Source: Longimicrobiaceae bacterium
GTDB lineage: Bacteria > Gemmatimonadota > Gemmatimonadetes > Longimicrobiales > Longimicrobiaceae
Assembly (NCBI GenBank): GCA_036375715.1
Contig: DASVBS010000020.1
Location: forward strand, 1 to 48,552
Direction of reading: 5' to 3'
DNA length: 48,552 bases
Part shown: positions 38,911 through 48,500 of the stretch, piece by piece
Layout of the letters: every line of letters starts with the position of its first letter
Numbering within the stretch: position 1 is the first letter of the stretch
Translations under genes and position numbers: made by a program
The notes under the pieces: model-generated
Told to the model about the DNA's origin: nothing
Seen by the model: the letters and a program-made list of their open reading frames with translations, nothing else
Database searches by the model: none

Positions 38911-41763
38911 TCAGCGCTGTGCCTCAGCGGGGGTACCGAGGACCTCGCGGACGCGGCGGAGCAGGATGTCCGGCGTGAAGGGTTTCTCCAGGAAGGCCAC
39001 ACCCGATACCAGCACGCCATGCTGGCTGATTGCTTCATCGGTGTAGCCCGACATGAAGAGAACACGGAGGTCGGGATGTGTCTTCTGCAGCGCGTCGGCG
39101 AGCTCGCGGCCGCTCATCCCCGGCATGATGACGTCGGTCAGGAGCAGGTCCACGGGTTCCGAGCGGTTGGCCATGATCTCCAGCGCCTCCTGCCCGTTCT
39201 CCGCCTCGAGCACCGTATAGCCCATCCGGTCGAGCACGCGACGGACCAGCACGCGAACCGCCTTCTCGTCTTCCACCAGCAGGACCGTCTCGGTGCCTTC
39301 CACCAGGCTCGATTCGAGGCGCCGCTCCGGTACCGGGACCTCCTCGTCCACCAGAGGAAGGTGGATCCGGAACTCCGCCCCCTCTCCCGGCTCGCTCTCC
39401 ACCGTGACGAATCCACCGCTCTGCTGCACGATGCCGTAGACGGTCGAGAGGCCGAGGCCGGTCCCCCGCCCCTGGTCCTTGGTGGTGAAGAACGGCTCGA
39501 AGATCCGTTGCTGGATCTCGCGCGTCATTCCCGACCCCGTGTCCCGCACGGAGAGAACGGCGTACCGGCCGGGTGCCGCCTCGCCGTGGCGCTGTGCCTG
39601 CTCGGGAGTGATCTCCTCGTTCCAGGTGCGGATCGATAGCCGCCCGCCGCTCGGCATCGCATCGCGGGCGTTCACCACCAGGTTGAGAAGGATCTGCTCG
39701 ATCTGTCCGGGGTCGGCGCGGACCTGCCCGAGGTCGGGCGCACGCTCCGTGATCAGCTCCACGTCCTCCCCGATCAGGCGCCGGAGCATCTTCTCCATGT
39801 CCTTGACCGAGGAGTTCAGATCCATCACCCGCGGCTGGAGCACCTGCTTGCGGCTGAAGGCCAGGAGCTGGCGCGTGAGGGAGGCGGCGCGATTGGCCGC
39901 GGCCTGGATCTCGTGGGCGAAGGGATAGCGTGGATCGCGCTGATCGAAATCGAGCAGCAACAGCTCCGTGAACCCTTTGATCGCGGTGAGCAGGTTGTTG
40001 AAGTCGTGAGCGACGCCGCCGGCGAGCCTGCCGACCGCCTCCATCTTCTGCGCCTGCAGCAGCTGCTCGCGGCTCTCGTGCAACTCCTCCTCCGCCTGAC
40101 GGCGCTCGGTGACGTCACGGGAGTTCACCACCACACCGGCCACCGCCGGGTCGTCCAGCAGATTCTCGCTCACCGACTCCAGCACCCGCCAGGAGCCATC
40201 CCGATGCCGCACCCGGGCTTCGACGGGCTGCGTGAGGTTGCCGCTGCGGATCGCCGCGTTGAAAGCCTCCCGCACCCGCGCGACGTCTTCCGGATGGATC
40301 AGGTCGAAGTAGTTGCGGCCCAGCAGCTCGTTCGGCTCGTAACCGAGCAGGCGGCGAACGGAAGGGCTGTCGAAGAGGATGGCGCCTTCCGCGTCGAGCA
40401 CAGTAATGATGTCGAGGGCGTTCTCGATCAGGGACCGGAAGTGTGCTTCGCTGCGGCGGAGCGCCGCCTCGGCCTGCTTCTGCTGCGTGATGTCGCGCGC
40501 CAGGGTGGAGAGGAACTCCACCGTCCCCCCGGGCGATTTGTGCGCGAGCATTACCTGCGAGGTGGGGATCTCCCGGCCATCGGGCGCTATCAGCATCGTC
40601 TCGCCCGACCAGACCCCATCGCGGATCGCGGTGGGGATCCCTTCGCGTAGAAGCAGATCGGTGACCGGTTGCGGGAAGAGGTCGGTCACCGTGACGGAGG
40701 AGAGGTCGTCCTCGGGCTCCAGTCCCGCGACGCGGCGGAAGGCGCTGTTCACCGCCAGCGCCCGACCGCGCGGGTCGAAAAGGGCGATGAAGTCGGGAGT
40801 CGCTTCCAGGAAGGTCTGCAGCCGCCGCTGCGACTCCATGGCGTCGCGCACGGCGGTGATGTCGCGGGCGTTCACCAGGATCCCGTCGACCGCCGGGTCG
40901 TCCAGGAGGTTCCGCGCAGTGACCTCGAAGGTGCGCCACGAGCCGTCGTGGTGGCGCAGGCGGCACTCGATCGGCTCGCGACATTCCTGGCCGCGCAGCA
41001 CGCGCGCCAGACCCTCCATCACGCGCGGGGCATCCGTGGGATGGGTCAGTGAGAAGGTGTTCTGTCCGACCAGGTGTTCGGGGTCGTACCCGAGCACCCG
41101 CTCCACGGAGGGCGTGACGTAGACGAGGGTGGCCCCCGGCGACAGGATCGCCAGGAGATCAGTGGAGTTCTCGACCAGCGAGCGGAAGCGGACCTGCCGC
41201 TCCTTCTCGTCGTCGCGGTGCCGACCACGCTCGGCCAGGGTGGGCTCCGCCAGGAGAGCCAGGTCATGGAGCAGCTCGATCTCGTCCGGATCCCACTCCC
41301 GCCGCTGCCGATCGGCCACGCCGAGCACGCCGAGCCTTTCGCCGACGGCGTCCAGGATCATCACGGCAGCGGCGGAGGCGACCTCGATGCCTGCGTCCGC
41401 CAGCTTCTCTTGCAGGCCACGCGAGATCAGGTCCTCAGGGTGGACCTGACCGTTCGCGGACGCGGCGGTACTGCCCAGAAGTTGGACGAGCGTGCTCTTG
41501 GCTTTTCGGCCCAGCGGCTCCTCCAACCCCCAGCAGGAGGCCAGCGACAGCCTCTCCCCCTCCTGCACCGCCAGCAGACCGACCGGCGCGGAGAGAGCGC
41601 GCGCGGCCGAGCGCGCCAGTCCGTGCAGCACGGGCGCACCGGGACCGCCGTCCGCAACGCGGCTGGTCGATGAGCGTCTGTGCTCGCGGTCGGAGGAGTC
41701 TATCGGTGGCACTGCCCCTGGCAGTAATGGTGTAACAAACTCGCGCCAGTCCGCTCCCGACAT
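38911..41763 (-). CDS. Hybrid histidine kinase (GAF, three PAS, HisKA, HATPase, REC)
   Basis: 950-residue cytoplasmic sensor. A GAF-like domain spans about 45-180. Three PAS domains with PAC tails follow at about 190-315, 320-430 and 440-565. HisKA has [17 protein letters not shown] (His586). HATPase_c shows [16 protein letters not shown] and [20 protein letters not shown], and a C-terminal REC has [12 protein letters not shown] (Asp877). The HDFNN-type H-box and attached receiver are typical of hybrid kinases that need a separate output protein; none adjoins. PAS1 and PAS3 share long identical wording ([21 protein letters not shown]), indicating internal duplication. No membrane segment is visible. 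It is divergent from the TPR gene at 42109. Confidence 0.95.
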   Translation of the reverse strand: MSGADWREFVTPLLPGAVPPIDSSDREHRRSSTSRVADGGPGAPVLHGLARSAARALSAPVGLLAVQEGERLSLASCWGLEEPLGRKAKSTLVQLLGSTAASANGQVHPEDLISRGLQEKLADAGIEVASAAAVMILDAVGERLGVLGVADRQRREWDPDEIELLHDLALLAEPTLAERGRHRDDEKERQVRFRSLVENSTDLLAILSPGATLVYVTPSVERVLGYDPEHLVGQNTFSLTHPTDAPRVMEGLARVLRGQECREPIECRLRHHDGSWRTFEVTARNLLDDPAVDGILVNARDITAVRDAMESQRRLQTFLEATPDFIALFDPRGRALAVNSAFRRVAGLEPEDDLSSVTVTDLFPQPVTDLLLREGIPTAIRDGVWSGETMLIAPDGREIPTSQVMLAHKSPGGTVEFLSTLARDITQQKQAEAALRRSEAHFRSLIENALDIITVLDAEGAILFDSPSVRRLLGYEPNELLGRNYFDLIHPEDVARVREAFNAAIRSGNLTQPVEARVRHRDGSWRVLESVSENLLDDPAVAGVVVNSRDVTERRQAEEELHESREQLLQAQKMEAVGRLAGGVAHDFNNLLTAIKGFTELLLLDFDQRDPRYPFAHEIQAAANRAASLTRQLLAFSRKQVLQPRVMDLNSSVKDMEKMLRRLIGEDVELITERAPDLGQVRADPGQIEQILLNLVVNARDAMPSGGRLSIRTWNEEITPEQAQRHGEAAPGRYAVLSVRDTGSGMTREIQQRIFEPFFTTKDQGRGTGLGLSTVYGIVQQSGGFVTVESEPGEGAEFRIHLPLVDEEVPVPERRLESSLVEGTETVLLVEDEKAVRVLVRRVLDRMGYTVLEAENGQEALEIMANRSEPVDLLLTDVIMPGMSGRELADALQKTHPDLRVLFMSGYTDEAISQHGVLVSGVAFLEKPFTPDILLRRVREVLGTPAEAQR

Positions 41764-42108
41764 AGACGCCTACCGGAGTCTCGGCAGAAACCCCTTCTCT
41801 CTGCAACGATTCGAGTTACGTCGTTTCGGGGCCACGCACGGCGGGAACCGGGAGGGGTTCTGCTGCGGAGGACGGCTAGCGCAAGGTAATCCCCGCCGCC
41901 AGGCGAAGCAATCCTCGACGTGACTGTGATTTGCGCGTCCTGGACACGAACTGCTCCCCTTCCCTCGAGGTCGCGCCGATGCTTCAGTGACGCAGCCCTA
42001 CAAGTGCGGTGCATGCGGTCAATTCGGGGCTCCGGCCCTGGCGAGGTGGCCTCCTGTGTGCGAGACTGGCAGGAGCACGGCCGTACCACGACCCGATCCA
42101 ATCTCAGC
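41764..42108. other. Intergenic region between divergent kinase and TPR genes
   Basis: About 345 bases with no convincing coding frame. It should hold divergent promoters for the hybrid kinase and the TPR gene. I found no clear hexamer pair, operator palindrome or 7-base repeat, only small GC inverted repeats such as GAACC/GGTTC. Confidence 0.5.
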
Positions 42109-42819
42109 ATGTCCCAGTTTTTTCGTGGACGTAGCGATTCCGACACCAACTCGAAGCTGGAGCGGGAGCTCGCCTCGCTCGAGGAGCAAGCGCGAAGCGC
42201 CTCACCGGGGTACGAGACGCAGTTCCTGAATCGCGCCGGGAACCTCTGTGTCGAGGCCGGGATGCCGCAGCGGGCGCTGGCGTACTTCGGCCGCGCGATC
42301 GACGCCTACCTCGAGTCGGGTCGCTTCAGCGCCGCGGAGGTGCTCTGCCGCAAGGTCCTCCGCATCTCGCCGGAGGCGGTGCGCGCGCGCTGCACGCTGG
42401 CCTGGCTCGCCATTGGCAAGGGAATGCGGACCGAGACGGAGGAGGAGATCGCCGACTACGTGCGCGCGGCTCAACGCGCCGGCAAGGAAGGGCTCGCCGC
42501 CCGCCAGCTGGTGATGATGGCCGAGGCCGCGACCCGTATTGAGCTGCGGGAGCGGCTGGCCGAGCACCTGGTGGAGCTCGGCGCGGACGTGGACGCCGAC
42601 CGCGTGCTGGGCCTGGTTTACGCCGAGCGGAACGGACTGCGGCCCCCTCCGGCCCAGGACGAGGGGAAGCTGTGGGCCAAGCTGCTGCGTGCCGCGCTGA
42701 TGGGGCCGCAGGAGCTCAAGGAGCAGCAGACCGGCCCGGCGGAAGACGGGGAGGACGCTGGCGAACCGGGCGCCACGTACCTTCCGGCGCTCGGAAAGGG
42801 CGAGGGCGAGCAGAGCTGA
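42109..42819 (+). CDS. TPR-repeat protein of unknown function
   Basis: 236-residue soluble helical protein. Residues about 30-120 contain tetratricopeptide-type pairs (QFLNRAGNLCVEAGMPQRAL, YFGRAIDAYLESGRFSAAEV, RISPEAVRARCTLAWLA), and a further helical region follows to about 185. The C-terminal 45 residues are acidic and disordered. ATG 42109 (MSQFFRGRSDSD) is where protein-like composition begins; upstream codons in the frame are unlikely. The SDR gene follows after 24 bases. A scaffolding role is usual for such proteins; no partner is evident. Confidence 0.75.
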   Translation: MSQFFRGRSDSDTNSKLERELASLEEQARSASPGYETQFLNRAGNLCVEAGMPQRALAYFGRAIDAYLESGRFSAAEVLCRKVLRISPEAVRARCTLAWLAIGKGMRTETEEEIADYVRAAQRAGKEGLAARQLVMMAEAATRIELRERLAEHLVELGADVDADRVLGLVYAERNGLRPPPAQDEGKLWAKLLRAALMGPQELKEQQTGPAEDGEDAGEPGATYLPALGKGEGEQS

Positions 42820-42843
42820 CCACCGGTAGCAGGAGCGATCATC

Positions 42844-43698
42844 GTGGCGCGTCAGACGTTGGCTTCCGACCTGCTGCAGAACCGGGTGCTGCTGGTCACG
42901 GGTGGCGGCTCGGGGCTCGGGTTTTCGATGGCCCGGCGCTTCCTGGAGCTCGGCGCCCGCGTGGCACTGGTCGGCCGGAGCGAAGATCGGCTGCGCGAGG
43001 CCGCAGAAAAGCTCGGGGGTAGCCCGGAGCGTGTGCACGTCCAGCCCGCCGACGTGCGTGAGCCGGATGCGGTCGAGGCGGCGGTGGGGGCGATCGAGTC
43101 TGCTCTCGGCGCCATCGACGGAGTGGTCAACAACGCGGCCGGCAACTTCCTCGCCGCCACCGAGGATCTCTCTCCCCGCGCCTTCGACGCGGTCGTTCGC
43201 ACCGTGCTCCACGGGACCTTTCACGTCACCCTGGCGGTCGGCCGCCGCATGATCGAGCGGCAAAGCGGCGGAGTGATGCTGAACATCACCACCACCTACG
43301 CGTGGACCGGGTCCGCCTTCGTGGTCCCCTCCGCGGCCGCCAAGGCCGGCGTCCTCGCTCTGACTCGATCGCTCGCGGTGGAATGGGCAACCTACGGCAT
43401 CCGCGTGAACGCCATCGCCCCGGGGCCGTTCCCCACCGAAGGGGCCTGGCAGGCCCTCATGCCCACGCCCGAAGTGGAGGAACAGGCCCGGGCGCGGATT
43501 CCCATGGGGCGCTTCGGAGAGCACCACGAGCTGGCCGACCTGGCCGCGTTTCTGCTCTCCGACGCCGCGCCGTTCATCAACGGTGAGTGCGTGACCATTG
43601 ACGGTGGGGAGTGGCTCGCCGCCGGCGGCGAGTTCAACCACCTGACTCGATTGCCGCGCGACCAGGTGAAAGCGGTCGCCAGACGGATGCGCAGGTGA
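42844..43698 (+). CDS. SDR oxidoreductase, 2,4-dienoyl-CoA reductase-like
   Basis: 284-residue short-chain dehydrogenase/reductase. The cofactor motif is TGGGSGLG, with VVNNAAGNF and RVNAIAPGPF. The catalytic YxxxK is absent: the segment reads VVPSAAAKAGVLAL, with Lys kept and Ser where Tyr usually stands. This wording, with NNAAGNF, is seen in the 2,4-dienoyl-CoA reductase branch, which acts in unsaturated fatty-acid beta-oxidation, so the missing Tyr is a family trait, not decay. GTG start at 42844 with AGGAG eight bases upstream. Its stop shares a base with the cinA ATG (TGATG). Confidence 0.88.
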   Translation: MARQTLASDLLQNRVLLVTGGGSGLGFSMARRFLELGARVALVGRSEDRLREAAEKLGGSPERVHVQPADVREPDAVEAAVGAIESALGAIDGVVNNAAGNFLAATEDLSPRAFDAVVRTVLHGTFHVTLAVGRRMIERQSGGVMLNITTTYAWTGSAFVVPSAAAKAGVLALTRSLAVEWATYGIRVNAIAPGPFPTEGAWQALMPTPEVEEQARARIPMGRFGEHHELADLAAFLLSDAAPFINGECVTIDGGEWLAAGGEFNHLTRLPRDQVKAVARRMRR

Positions 43699-44969
43699 TG
43701 GTAAGGACGGCGGCCATTCTCGCCATCGGCGACGAGATCGTTACCGGAACCACGATCGATACCAACTCGCCGTTTCTGGCGGATGTTCTTCGCCAGATCG
43801 GCATCGACCCGATCGGCGGCTTCTCGGTGGCTGACGACGAGCAGCGCCTCGCACGCGCACTGGAGCGCGCCCTCGAGGACGCGGACGTGGTGTTGAGCAC
43901 CGGCGGGCTGGGGCCCACGGTAGACGACCTCACCACTCAGGTGGTCGCACGCGTCGCGGGGCAGGAGCTCCGCACGCACGCACCCTCCCTGCGGCGGATC
44001 GAGGAGCGCTTCCGCGATCGCGGCCTGGAGATGCCCGCCAACAACGCCAAGCAGGCGCTTCTGCCGGAACGGGCGACGGTCATCCCCAATCCGATCGGCA
44101 CCGCCCCCGGCTTCATCTGCCCGGTCGAGCGCGGGGCCGGCACGCGGTACGTGATCTCGCTGCCCGGGGTTCCCGCCGAGATGCGCGCGATGGTCACAGA
44201 GACGGTCATCCCGTGGCTACGGGAGCGCGCCGGTGAAGTGCGCTTCGCCAGCCGGACCTTCAGCACCTTCGGGCTCTCCGAATCCAAGCTGGACGAGTTG
44301 CTCGCCGGAGTGGTCTCTCCAGAGGAGGCGCGCCTCTCCTTCCGGGCCGCCTTTCCCCGCGTCCAGGCGCGCCTCACGGTCTCGGGCACGGACGAGCGCG
44401 CGCTGGAGGAAAGGCTCGACGCCCTGGAGCAGCGAGTGCGGGAGCGGCTGGGCCCGGCGATCTACGCGGTGGGAGACGTGGGCATGGAAGAGGTCGTCAT
44501 CCGCCTCCTGACCGAGCACGGGCTCACGCTGGCCGTGGCCGAGTCGTGCACGGGCGGACTGATCGGTCACCGACTCACCGACGTGCCGGGCAGTTCGGCG
44601 GCCTTTCTGCTCGGGGTGGTGGCCTACGCGAACGAGGCGAAGGTGCAGCTGCTTGGCGTCCGCGAGGAGACGTTGCGGCAGCACGGGGCGGTCAGCACCG
44701 CCACCGCGGAGGAGATGGCGGCCGGCGCGCGGGGCGCGGCAGGCTCCTCCCTGGGGCTGGCGACCACCGGCATCGCGGGCCCCAGCGGTGGCACGCCGGA
44801 GAAGCCGGTGGGGACCGTGTGCGTGGCCCTCGCGTGGGAAGGCGGACGCTGGTCCCGGCGATTCGATCTGGGCGCGCGGGACCGCAGCTGGATCAAGCAG
44901 ATGACCGCCCAGCTCGCCCTGGACCGGGTTCGCCGTTGGATTCTGGGGGAGCGTTCCCCCGGCGAGTGA
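43698..44969 (+). CDS. cinA: CinA: ADP-ribose pyrophosphatase/NMN amidohydrolase
   Basis: 423-residue two-domain protein. The N-terminal MoCF-like (COG1058) domain has AILAIGDEIVTGTTIDTNS and LSTGGLGPTVDDLTT. The C-terminal CinA (PncC) domain has TLAVAESCTGGLIGHRLTDV with the catalytic serine in AESCTGG, VVAYANEAKVQLLGV and GLATTGIAGPSGG. Known members hydrolyse ADP-ribose and deamidate NMN for NAD recycling. The full two-domain length (about 410-430 residues) is preserved. It is coupled to the upstream SDR by TGATG; an SDR and plsC follow on the same strand. Confidence 0.96.
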   Translation: MVRTAAILAIGDEIVTGTTIDTNSPFLADVLRQIGIDPIGGFSVADDEQRLARALERALEDADVVLSTGGLGPTVDDLTTQVVARVAGQELRTHAPSLRRIEERFRDRGLEMPANNAKQALLPERATVIPNPIGTAPGFICPVERGAGTRYVISLPGVPAEMRAMVTETVIPWLRERAGEVRFASRTFSTFGLSESKLDELLAGVVSPEEARLSFRAAFPRVQARLTVSGTDERALEERLDALEQRVRERLGPAIYAVGDVGMEEVVIRLLTEHGLTLAVAESCTGGLIGHRLTDVPGSSAAFLLGVVAYANEAKVQLLGVREETLRQHGAVSTATAEEMAAGARGAAGSSLGLATTGIAGPSGGTPEKPVGTVCVALAWEGGRWSRRFDLGARDRSWIKQMTAQLALDRVRRWILGERSPGE

Positions 44970-45060
44970 GACGGTCCGGCTTGCCTCCGCTCGATTGGAC
45001 GGAGGCGCCGCCCTCGCCTATCTTCCGGGCGAAATCGACCGCTCACTCAATGCTTCCGCC

Positions 45061-45840
45061 ATGACAGCGTTCCAGGGAACCGTACTCGTCACCGGCGCCA
45101 GCTCCGGGATCGGGGAGGCCACCGCTCGCGCCTTCGCTGCCGCTGGCGCCCGCCTGATCCTGTCCGCCCGCCGGGTGGACCGCCTCCAGACTCTCGCCAC
45201 CGAGTTCGCCGAGCGCCACGGCACCGAAACCCACATCGTGAAGCTGGACGTGCGCGATGCCGGCGTGGTCACCCGCAAGCTCGAGGATCTCCCGCCTGAA
45301 TGGGCCGCGATCGACGTGCTGGTCAACAATGCCGGCCTGAGCCGCGGCCTGGACAGGATTCACGAGGGGAGCATTGCGGACTGGGACGAGATGATCGACA
45401 CCAACGTGAAGGGGCTCCTCTACGTTACGCGCGCGGTGGTCCCGGGGATGGTCGAGCGCGGCAAGGGCCACGTCATCAACATCGGGTCGATCGCGGGGCA
45501 TGAAGTCTACCCCGGAGGGGCCGTCTACTGTGCCACCAAGCACGCGGTCCGCGCCATCACGCAGGGGCTGCGAATCGACCTCCTCGGTACCGGAGTTCGC
45601 GTGACCTCGATCGACCCGGGCATGGTCGAGACCGAGTTCAGCATCGTTCGTTTCCACGGCGATCGCGAGCGCGCGGCCCGCGTCTACGAGGGGATGCAGC
45701 CGCTCACCGCCGAAGACATCGCCGACGCGATCGTCTACGCCGCTACCCGCCCCGCCCATGTCAACGTGGATGAGGTAATGGTAATGGCCACCGCGCAGGC
45801 AGGGGCGACGAGAGTCCATCGCAGGAGCACCGGTGAGTGA
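45061..45840 (+). CDS. SDR family NAD(P)-dependent oxidoreductase (YdfG-like)
   Basis: 259-residue classical SDR with TGASSGIG, VLVNNAGLSRG, the serine in IINIGSIAG-type context (INIGSIAGHEV) and catalytic YCATKHAV. SIDPGMVETEFS follows. The wording resembles YdfG/serine 3-dehydrogenase-type enzymes that use NADP(H) on small hydroxy acids. The ATG at 45061 is the first in-frame codon at the Rossmann start; the frame upstream has no family similarity. It lies 91 bases after cinA and 37 before plsC. Unlike the SDR at 42844, all catalytic residues are present. Confidence 0.92.
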   Translation: MTAFQGTVLVTGASSGIGEATARAFAAAGARLILSARRVDRLQTLATEFAERHGTETHIVKLDVRDAGVVTRKLEDLPPEWAAIDVLVNNAGLSRGLDRIHEGSIADWDEMIDTNVKGLLYVTRAVVPGMVERGKGHVINIGSIAGHEVYPGGAVYCATKHAVRAITQGLRIDLLGTGVRVTSIDPGMVETEFSIVRFHGDRERAARVYEGMQPLTAEDIADAIVYAATRPAHVNVDEVMVMATAQAGATRVHRRSTGE

Positions 45841-45877
45841 TGGGTCGAGGGGATAGGTAGCCGAAAGCCCATTGCCG

Positions 45878-46645
45878 ATGTTCTACCTGCGCGTCGCGCT
45901 GTCCCTGCTCGGCTTCGTCGGCGCCTCGATCTACGCCGTCTTCATCGCCCTGGTTCGGCGCGACCGCTCCCGCGTGGCCTACGACTACGCGCGGGCCATG
46001 GTAAAGCTGATGCGACCGCCGCTCGGCGTGAAGGTGCAGGTCGAGGGGCGAGAAAACATGACCCGCCAGCGGCCCTGCATCTACATCGCGAACCACCAGA
46101 GTGCCTTCGACGTCCCCGTGCTCGCCGAGCTCCACCTCCCTGACACGGTGGTGGTTGGCAAGAAGGAGCTCGCGCGGATACCCCTCTTCGGCTGGCTCTA
46201 CAAGGTGACGGGGAACGTGCTCATCGATCGGTCCAACACGACTCACGCGGTCGGGCGGCTGCGGGAGGCGGAGGTGGCGATCCGCGAGCGAGGCGTCTCG
46301 GTGTGGATCTTTCCCGAGGGCACGCGCGGCCGGCTGCCCGGTCAACTCCTACCGTTCAAGAAGGGGGCGTTCTACATGGCGGTGGCGACCGGCGCGCCGC
46401 TGGTTCCCGTGGTCGTGGGGCCGGTCAGCGAGGTGTTCGACCTGCATCGCCGGATCGCCCGGCCGGGGACGGTGTCGGTACGCGTGCTGGCGCCGATTCC
46501 CACGGAGGGGCTGGGGGATGCGGACGTGGGCGAGTTGATGCGGGTGGCACGCGAGCGCATGGAGAAGGCCCTCACGGAGCTCTCGAGCGGGCTCGCACCC
46601 CGGACCGTCCCCGCCAAAGGTGTGAGGCCGGAGCTTCCGGGCTGA
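45878..46645 (+). CDS. plsC: 1-acyl-sn-glycerol-3-phosphate acyltransferase
   Basis: 255-residue membrane-bound acyltransferase that makes phosphatidic acid from lysophosphatidic acid. An N-terminal hydrophobic helix (LRVALSLLGFVGASIYAVFI) is followed by the catalytic NHQSAFD (HX4D), GWLYKVTGNVLIDR and the substrate motif FPEGTRG, then GAPLVPVVVG. ATG 45878 is chosen; TTG 45872, two codons earlier, is possible. Neither has a strong ribosome site. The C-terminus is Pro-rich and variable. Convergent with the PRC-barrel gene; the 62-base gap has GCCGGC repeats able to form a hairpin. Confidence 0.94.
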   Translation: MFYLRVALSLLGFVGASIYAVFIALVRRDRSRVAYDYARAMVKLMRPPLGVKVQVEGRENMTRQRPCIYIANHQSAFDVPVLAELHLPDTVVVGKKELARIPLFGWLYKVTGNVLIDRSNTTHAVGRLREAEVAIRERGVSVWIFPEGTRGRLPGQLLPFKKGAFYMAVATGAPLVPVVVGPVSEVFDLHRRIARPGTVSVRVLAPIPTEGLGDADVGELMRVARERMEKALTELSSGLAPRTVPAKGVRPELPG

Positions 46646-46707
46646 GAGCCGGCCGGTAAGCGCCGGCGCAGTCCCCGCTCCAAGGACACTCCGGGGGTCG
46701 GCGGTGA

Positions 46708-47496
46708 CTATTCCGAGGACGGGGAGATGCGATCCGGTTCGCCAGACTCGAGGCGCCGTTGCCCCGCACGGGAGAAGGCCTCCTGGATCGCCATCTCCAT
46801 GACCGGGGGGACGGGGCCGCCGGTATACGCCGGGAGCGCGGCGACCTCGCGCGCGGATAGGCCCTCGACCCAGGCGTCGTTTCCGCGCTCGCGCAAGTCG
46901 ATCATCTCCAGCGGCACGAGCACGTGGCGGTCGTCGCGCAGCCGGTAGAGATCCTCGTGCACGTCGACGTCCACGTAGCGCACCTTGAGCGCGGTGGGAT
47001 CGACCAGGAGCTGCGAGATCACTCCCACCCGCTCCCCGTCGGCTCCGAAGACATTCCAGCCCTTCAGGTTCGGCGCGCCCTTCTCCAGCTTGAACTCCTT
47101 CGCGTCGGAGAGCGGTACGACCCGGCTTTCACCCGCCGGGGCACGCCAATCGTGCGCATCGGCGTCGTACACCGCCGGGAAGGCGCGCGCCAGCTCGCTG
47201 ACCATCTGGCCGTCGAGCGGTCGCGAAGGATCGTAAGGGGGCAGCGAGCTCAGCCCGCCCCGCGCCCAGGAGTCGAGCAGCAGCCGCCGCTCCCCCCATT
47301 CCAGCCGCTCCTGGGGGATGAGCACATGCTTGCGCGGAAAGCCGAACTCCACATCCACAAAGCGGACCCTGCCGGTCGCGTCGATCAACAGGTCGGCTAC
47401 CGTCCCGGCCTTCTCCCCCGAGCTGTCCACCACATCCCAACCGACGAACTCCCGCGTCCGGAAGATCTCCGGCAGGCCAGCGCTACCCTCGTTCAT
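46708..47496 (-). CDS. Protein with two PRC-barrel domains
   Basis: 262-residue soluble protein with two PRC-barrel-like units. The first, about 14-90, has FVGWDVVDSSGEKAGTVADL, RVRFVDVEFG and KHVLIPQERLEW. The second, about 140-220, has LKGWNVFGADGERVGVISQL, KVRYVDVDV and HVLVPLEMIDLRER. The layout recalls the cytoplasmic domain of the photosynthetic reaction-centre H subunit, but no membrane helix or other photosynthesis gene is present, so a stand-alone PRC protein is the safer call. It starts 11 bases after the LysM stop; that TAG stop is embedded in this gene's AGGAG ribosome site, implying coupling. Confidence 0.9.
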   Translation of the reverse strand: MNEGSAGLPEIFRTREFVGWDVVDSSGEKAGTVADLLIDATGRVRFVDVEFGFPRKHVLIPQERLEWGERRLLLDSWARGGLSSLPPYDPSRPLDGQMVSELARAFPAVYDADAHDWRAPAGESRVVPLSDAKEFKLEKGAPNLKGWNVFGADGERVGVISQLLVDPTALKVRYVDVDVHEDLYRLRDDRHVLVPLEMIDLRERGNDAWVEGLSAREVAALPAYTGGPVPPVMEMAIQEAFSRAGQRRLESGEPDRISPSSE

Positions 47497-47507
47497 AGGG
47501 ATGTCTC

Positions 47508-48500
47508 CTAGTCCGGGATCACCAGGGTTCGACCCAGCCTGACGAGGTCGTCTTCCATTTCGTTTGCCTTCCGGATCGCATCGGCGCTGACGCCATAGCG
47601 GCGGGCGATCCCGAAGAGGGTATCCCCGGGACCGACCGTATGGGTTCGTAGGCCGGGAATGCGTAGCACCGTTCCTGCGCGCAGACGCTCCGGGTCGACA
47701 TCGGGATTGGCGGCCGCCAGCTCGCGCGAGGAGACGCCGTAGCGCCGCGCCAGCCCGTACCAGGTCTCGCCGTACACTACGCGATGCGTGCGCATCTCGG
47801 CGCGCCGAGGCTGCGTCGGCGTCTCCTCGCCGGCGTTTGCATCAGACGGCTCGTCGGCCTCATCGGCTGGGTCGGCCGCGTCGCCGTCGGTCTTGTCCCC
47901 GCCGTCGGTCGCTGACCCTGTGTCGCCTGCCTCGGCCCTGTAGGCAGCATCACCCTCGTCTCCGCCGGCGGCCTCCTCCTCGTCCTCACGCCCCTCCTCC
48001 GCACCACCCGCATCCTCCGCCGCCGCACCGCTTGGCTCGTCGGCGGCGACAACGACGGAGCTGTCGGAGGTCCGCTCCGTCACGCCGCGCGCCAACACGG
48101 TCATGCGGGAACGGATCCCTTCGCCCTCCTCCACCTCCACCACCGCCGCTGTCTCGCCCGAATCGGCGGCCACCTCGAGCTGGCTCCTCCGCACGACCAC
48201 CGCGCGCTCCTCCCGCTCGGCCGGCCGGCCGCGGCTCTCTACCGCGAAGGGCGTGGCCCAGCGCTCCTCCAGGTCAGACGCGCTCGGGGATCCACTTCTC
48301 TCGCCGGGCTCAAAGTCCCAATCGATGGCGTCGTCCGCCGTGGGGCGCGCCGGGGCCTCCCTTACCCCCGACGAGCTCTGCCCGGCCAGCGTAGCTGGCG
48401 ACGACAGTCCAAGCACGAGCACGGACGCCAACCCGGCGATCCAGCCAGCCATCGGCCGCTCTGACAACAGACGAATTCTCCCCACCAGCGGCTCCTTCAT
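47508..48500 (-). CDS. Exported LysM protein with long acidic linker
   Basis: 330-residue protein. N-terminal signal/anchor: GWIAGLASVLVLGLSS. Residues about 45-225 are a low-complexity linker very rich in Glu, Asp, Ala and Gly. Two LysM domains end the protein (HRVVYGETWYGLARRYGV and HTVGPGDTLFGIARRYGV, each with a following N...L..G..L.IP strand). LysM binds GlcNAc-containing glycans, so it probably holds to peptidoglycan. ATG 48500 has AGAGGTGG 11 bases upstream; GTG 48515 is the alternative. No catalytic domain is attached. It forms an operon with the PRC-barrel gene. Confidence 0.88.
   Translation of the reverse strand: MKEPLVGRIRLLSERPMAGWIAGLASVLVLGLSSPATLAGQSSSGVREAPARPTADDAIDWDFEPGERSGSPSASDLEERWATPFAVESRGRPAEREERAVVVRRSQLEVAADSGETAAVVEVEEGEGIRSRMTVLARGVTERTSDSSVVVAADEPSGAAAEDAGGAEEGREDEEEAAGGDEGDAAYRAEAGDTGSATDGGDKTDGDAADPADEADEPSDANAGEETPTQPRRAEMRTHRVVYGETWYGLARRYGVSSRELAAANPDVDPERLRAGTVLRIPGLRTHTVGPGDTLFGIARRYGVSADAIRKANEMEDDLVRLGRTLVIPD

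Noticed and set aside
42844-43698. Degenerate SDR that lost its catalytic tyrosine
   Set aside because: The SAAAKAGV segment without Tyr, together with NNAAGNF, is normal for the dienoyl-CoA reductase branch.
46708-47496. Photosynthetic reaction-centre H subunit
   Set aside because: There is no membrane helix and no bacteriochlorophyll or puf gene nearby; stand-alone PRC-barrel proteins are common.
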